DNA of 64,000 bases from Nageia nagi (Eukaryota; Pinophyta): NCBI GenBank assembly GCA_050084985.1, contig JBITNC010000001.1, positions 216,132,001 through 216,196,000 on the forward strand, written 5' to 3'. A model generated the notes under the pieces. That model was not told the origin of the DNA. It saw nothing but the letters and a program-made list of their open reading frames with translations, and did not search any database. The position numbers and the translations under genes were made by a program. Below, piece after piece: positions 60,139 through 64,000 of the stretch; within the stretch, counting starts at the first letter, position 1; every line of letters starts with the position of its first letter.

Positions 60139-61109
60139 ATTTTTATAGGAAAGAGTACATTTTAATGGAAAAATATTACATTTATATAGAAAAATTACTT
60201 TTTTACAAAGAACATCATATTTTTTAGAGAAAATATCATATTTTATAAAAAATACTTTTGACTTTAAAAATTATATTTTTATATAAAAATATTAAAAAAT
60301 TAAAAAATTATATTTATAAAAATAAATACATTTTTATAAAAGTAATATTATATTCTATAAAACATAAATTTTTATCTCAAAATTATATTTATATATAAAA
60401 AATGCTTAATGTAGAACACACACATGGAACCACCTTTTAAATTTCAAGATAAATAGATAAATTAATCAAAAATTATGGCTTCTATAAGGTGCATCATTTT
60501 ACAAGGTACATCATTTTATCTAATGCATGCAAAATTAAATTTCATTTATAAATTTGATAATTTATTTCTATAAGATTATAATTTTTTCTATAAAAATATA
60601 ATATTATTCTATAAAAATGTAAATTTTCTTATTAAAATGTAATCTTTTGTATAAAAAATAATTTTTTTATAAAAATGTGATTTTTTAAAAAGATATAATT
60701 TTTTATAAAAATATAATTTTTAAAGATAAAATGTAAGCTTTCTATAAATATGTAATATTTTTCTATTAAAATATAATTTTCTAATAAAATATAATTATTT
60801 TATAAAATATGGTTTATAATAAAAAATTATATTATTCTATAAAAATATATTCTTTTTATAAAAAATATATTTTTTTTCTAAAAATCTAAACTTTTTATAA
60901 ACATTTATATTTCATTTTAAAAATATAATCTTTCCTATTAAAAAGTAGTTTTTTCAATAAAAAATATCGTATGATAAAAATATAATATTTTTCTATAAAA
61001 ATGTAATCTTTCCTATAAAATCATAATATTTTCTATTAAAAAATCTAAGCTTTTTTGTAAAACATAATTTTTATAAAAATATAATTTTTTAATAAAATAA
61101 TAGATATTT

Positions 61110-61535
61110 TACATGAATTTACATGGTTTTGTAGTTTCAAGTAAGTACAAAAGAAACACATGTCATAGTAGTAAAACACATCTTACAATATCTCAAAGGA
61201 ATAATGTATTATAGTATATAGTACCAAAAAGTTAAGGATTTCAATCTTATTTCATATTTAGATGTTGATTGAATAGGTTACATAGATGATAACAAGAGCA
61301 CCAATGGAGGTGTATTTTATCTTAGTGATAGACTAAGTGTCATTATCCTTATCCATACTAAAGGTAAAATATATTATAGCAATATCATGTTACACCTAAG
61401 TATTTTAGAAGAATAAAACTCTAAAATATCTTTCTATTCATTTTAATGAGCCTATTTCAATAAAGTGCTATAAACATTTCAAAGAATCTAGTAATGTACT
61501 CCCACATGAAACACATTACAAAAGGAAAGGTAATA
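61110..61535 (+). pseudogene. Array copy 10: copia RT-tail/RNase H copy
   Basis: RT tail with VVKHILQYLKGIMYYSI-like sequence, then LDVDWIGYIDDNKSTNGGVF and YLSDRL. A deletion of the AWHSKKKE segment follows, then SLSLSILKVKYI-like, FNEPISIKC and HSHMKHI-like. Part of the CDN segment is missing. Confidence 0.82.
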
Positions 61536-62853
61536 TTTTTATAGGAAAGAGTACATTTTTATGAAAAATATTATATTTTATAGAAAAATTACATTTTTAC
61601 AAAGAAAATTAGATATATTTTAGAAAATATTATATATTTTATCAATATATATTACACTTTATTAGAAAAAATTAATTTTTATGAAAAAATTATATTTTTA
61701 TTTTAAAAATGGTTGATGCAGAATAGACACATAGAACCACCTTTTAAATTTCAAGGTAAAAGGAAAAAAATGGTCAAAAGTTATGGCTCCAACAAGGTCA
61801 TCAAAAATATTATATTTTTATATAAAAAAGTTTTACTATATAAAATTATACTTTTTCTATAAAACATTAAGTTTAATAAAAAATTCATTTGATAAAAAAT
61901 TTTATATGTCTATAAAGATAGACTTTTAACTATAAAAATTATATTTTTTATAAAAACATTAAGTTTTATAAAAATAAAATACATTTTTATAAAATAATAT
62001 TACATTTATATAAAAATTACTTTTTTATATAAATATTATATTTTTATATAAAAAATATCTAATGCAAAACATAAACATGGAATAATCTTTTAAATTTCAT
62101 GAAAATAGTTAAAATGGTCAAAAGTTATGGCTCCAATCAAGTGCATCATATTTTCTAGTGCATTCATAATTAAATTTCATTTATAATTTTGATAATTTCT
62201 ATAAGACTATAATTTTTCTATACAAATATATTTTTTTCTCTAAAAATATAATATTATTCTATAAAAATTTAAATTTTCTTATCAAAATGTAACTTTTTGT
62301 ATAAAAATAATTTTTTTAATAAAAATGTAATTTTTTTAAAATATATTTTTTTCTAAAAACATAATTTTATTTTATAAAAATATAATTTTTTCATAAATAT
62401 TTAACTTTTATTGATAAAAAATAATTTTTATAAATAAAAATGTAATTTTTAGAGATTAAAATGTAATACTTTCTATAAAAATGTCATATTTTTATATTAA
62501 AAATTAATATGTTCTAATAAAATGTAATTATTTTATTAAAAAATGGGTTTTTATAGATAAAAATTATATTTTTTTTAAAAATATATTATTTTTTATAAAA
62601 AATATAATTCTTTCTAGAAAATTATAATGTTTTATAAAGTTTTATATTTCATTATAAAAACATAATCTTTCTTATAAAAAAAGTAATTTTTTTGATAAAA
62701 AGATTATTTATGATAAAAATGTAATATTTCCTATAAAAAGTATAAATTTTTTATAAAATATAATTTTTATTGGTAAAAATATAATATGTTTTTATTAAAA
62801 TGTATTCCTTACTATAAAAATGTAATATTTTATAAAAAGTTATATACTTTATA

Positions 62854-63303
62854 GGAATTGCATGGTTGCATAGTTTTATGCAAGTACAAAAAAACACATG
62901 TCACAATAGTAAAACACATCTTACAATATCACAAAGAAAAAATGTATTGTAGTCTCTAGTACCTCAAAGGTAAGGATTTCATACTTATTTCATATTTGTA
63001 TATTAATTGGGTAGGTTACATGGATGATAAGAAGAGCACTAATAGAAGTTCATTTCATTTCAATGATATACTTGTAGCATAACATAACAAGAAAGAGTCA
63101 TTATCCTTATCCATAATAGAGGTAGAATATATTGTATTGGTATCATCTTGCATCTAAGTACTTTGGATGAAGAAAACTATAAAAGATATTGGTATTCATT
63201 TTAGTGAGCCTATTTTAGTAAAGTGTGATAATAAAGTGCTATAAAATTTCAAATAATCTACTAATTTACTTCCACATGAAACATGAAGAAAAGGTAATAT
63301 TTT
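62854..63303 (+). pseudogene. Array copy 11: copia RT-tail/RNase H copy
   Basis: GCATGGTTGCATAGTTTTATG start, then KHILQYHKEKMYC-like, INWVGYMDDKKSTNRSSFHF-like, SLSLSIIEVEYIVLVSSC, DIGIHFSEPILVKCDN, followed by a one-base loss and KTHEEKV-like end. The catalytic Asp after DV is Asn here. Confidence 0.82.
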
Positions 63304-64000
63304 TATAGGAAAGAGTACATTTTTATGAAAAATAAATTACATTTTTATAGAAAAATTATATTTTTAAGAAAATTACATTTTTCTATAAAAATATTATATT
63401 TTTTATTAGGATAGATTACACTTTAATAAATAAATAAATAAATTTTCATAGAAAAGTTACATTTTTTATTAAAAAATATTATGTTTTTATATAAAAAATT
63501 TAACTATTAAAAATTAATTTTTTTATATAAAACCATTAACTTTATAAAAATATTATATTTATAAAAAAATATTATATTTTTGTTAAATAATAGACTTTTA
63601 ACTATAAAAATTACACAATTTAGTAAAAACATTAGGTTTTTTAAAATAAAATAAATTTAAATAAAAAATATTACATTTCTATAAAAAATGTTACTTATTA
63701 TATAAAAATTATTATTTTATATAAAAAAAGCCTACAAACACACACATTGAATCACCTTTAAAATTTCAAAAGAAAATAGTCAAAATGATCAAAAGTTATG
63801 GCCCTAATAAGGTGCATCATTTTTTCTAATGCATGCATAATTAAATTTTAGTTGTAAATTTTTCTATACAAATATAAATTTTTCTATAAAAATAAAATAT
63901 TATTCTATAAAAATGTAAATTTTCTTATTAAAATGTAATTTTTGTATAAAATAAACTTTTTTATAATAATGTTATCTTTTTTAGAAAATATAATTTTGTT

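Larger units (their letters stand above)
50165..64000 (+). repeat. Copia-derived complex satellite array
   Basis: Nearly 14 kb consists of a repeated composite. The parts are: a Ty1/copia RT-tail/RNase H fragment on plus; a left arm of TTACATTTTTATAAAAA-type units; a conserved non-coding core beginning ACACACATGGAACCACC; and a right arm of TATAAAAATGTAATTTT-type units. The next copia fragment follows. Core copies start near 50,713, 51,643, 52,697, 53,886, 54,821, 56,581, 58,334, 59,021, 60,418, 61,724, 62,071 and 63,738, so spacing varies from about 0.35 to 1.8 kb. The array runs past the right edge. No functional gene is present; all copia copies carry stops, frameshifts or deletions. Confidence 0.9.

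Noticed and set aside
1-64000. tRNA, rRNA, snRNA or miRNA genes
   Set aside because: No segment with the expected boxes and clover-leaf or hairpin structure was recognised by eye; tRNA-like words found are retrotransposon primer sites. A covariance search would be decisive.
1-64000. Organelle-derived DNA, suggested by the low GC
   Set aside because: No chloroplast or mitochondrial gene fragment was recognised; composition is explained by decay of methylated nuclear repeats.

Overview
This is AT-rich plant nuclear DNA (GC roughly a quarter by eye, very few CG dinucleotides) in which I find no intact host gene. The plant assignment rests on degenerate CCCTAAA-type telomere repeats at the left edge, on Ty3/gypsy and Ty1/copia families typical of land plants (Tekay-like chromovirus, Tat-like gag, TR-GAG element), and on primer binding sites matching plant initiator Met and Trp tRNAs. 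Strong C-to-T and G-to-A decay, very low GC and layered old retrotransposons suggest a large, heavily methylated genome. A very AT-rich gymnosperm such as Welwitschia would fit, but the species cannot be settled from this sequence.

Layout. 1-1,440: degenerate telomere-like repeats, an AT-rich word repeat and a 38-bp minisatellite carrying the telomeric word. 1,526-2,090: a decayed reading frame of unknown family. 3,800-5,910: 3' half of a minus-strand gypsy relic (pol end, 191-bp tandem repeats, polypurine tract, LTR end). 6,220-14,640: remains of a plus-strand element that seems to have received element A, a complete but dead minus-strand Ty3/gypsy element (8,082-14,212) with 0.72-kb LTRs. 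15,529-21,040: element B, a much younger minus-strand, gag-only element with 857-bp LTRs, an exact ATAAT target duplication, a tRNA-Trp primer site and tandem repeats before its 3' LTR. It sits inside a 57-bp minisatellite. 21,550-22,260: a further LTR end and a 102-bp tandem repeat. 23,560-27,720: element C, a Tat-like gag-protease-RT relic on plus, cut off inside RT. 27,718-36,837: element D, a Tekay-like chromovirus on plus with a chromodomain and a 3.3-kb 3' LTR; its 5' LTR is truncated. 36,838-44,100: mostly unrecognised, with one more LTR end and primer site. 44,105-49,629: element F, two LTR-like repeats containing (TA)n around 4.5 kb without recognisable protein.

50,165-64,000 and beyond is the most unusual part. 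About eleven copies or pieces of a Ty1/copia RT-tail/RNase H fragment (about 150 codons when longest) alternate with about twelve copies of a conserved non-coding core. Each core is flanked by AT minisatellite arms, the left arm reading TTACATTTTTATAAAAA and the right arm its reverse complement. The result is a retrotransposon-derived complex satellite with large inverted-repeat units that runs off the right edge.

Nothing here works as an operon or pathway. The story is serial transposon insertion, satellite birth from retroelement segments, and decay by deamination. Boundaries given to the base are for LTRs, TSDs and motifs read directly; coding boundaries within relics are approximate. No alignments or searches were run.
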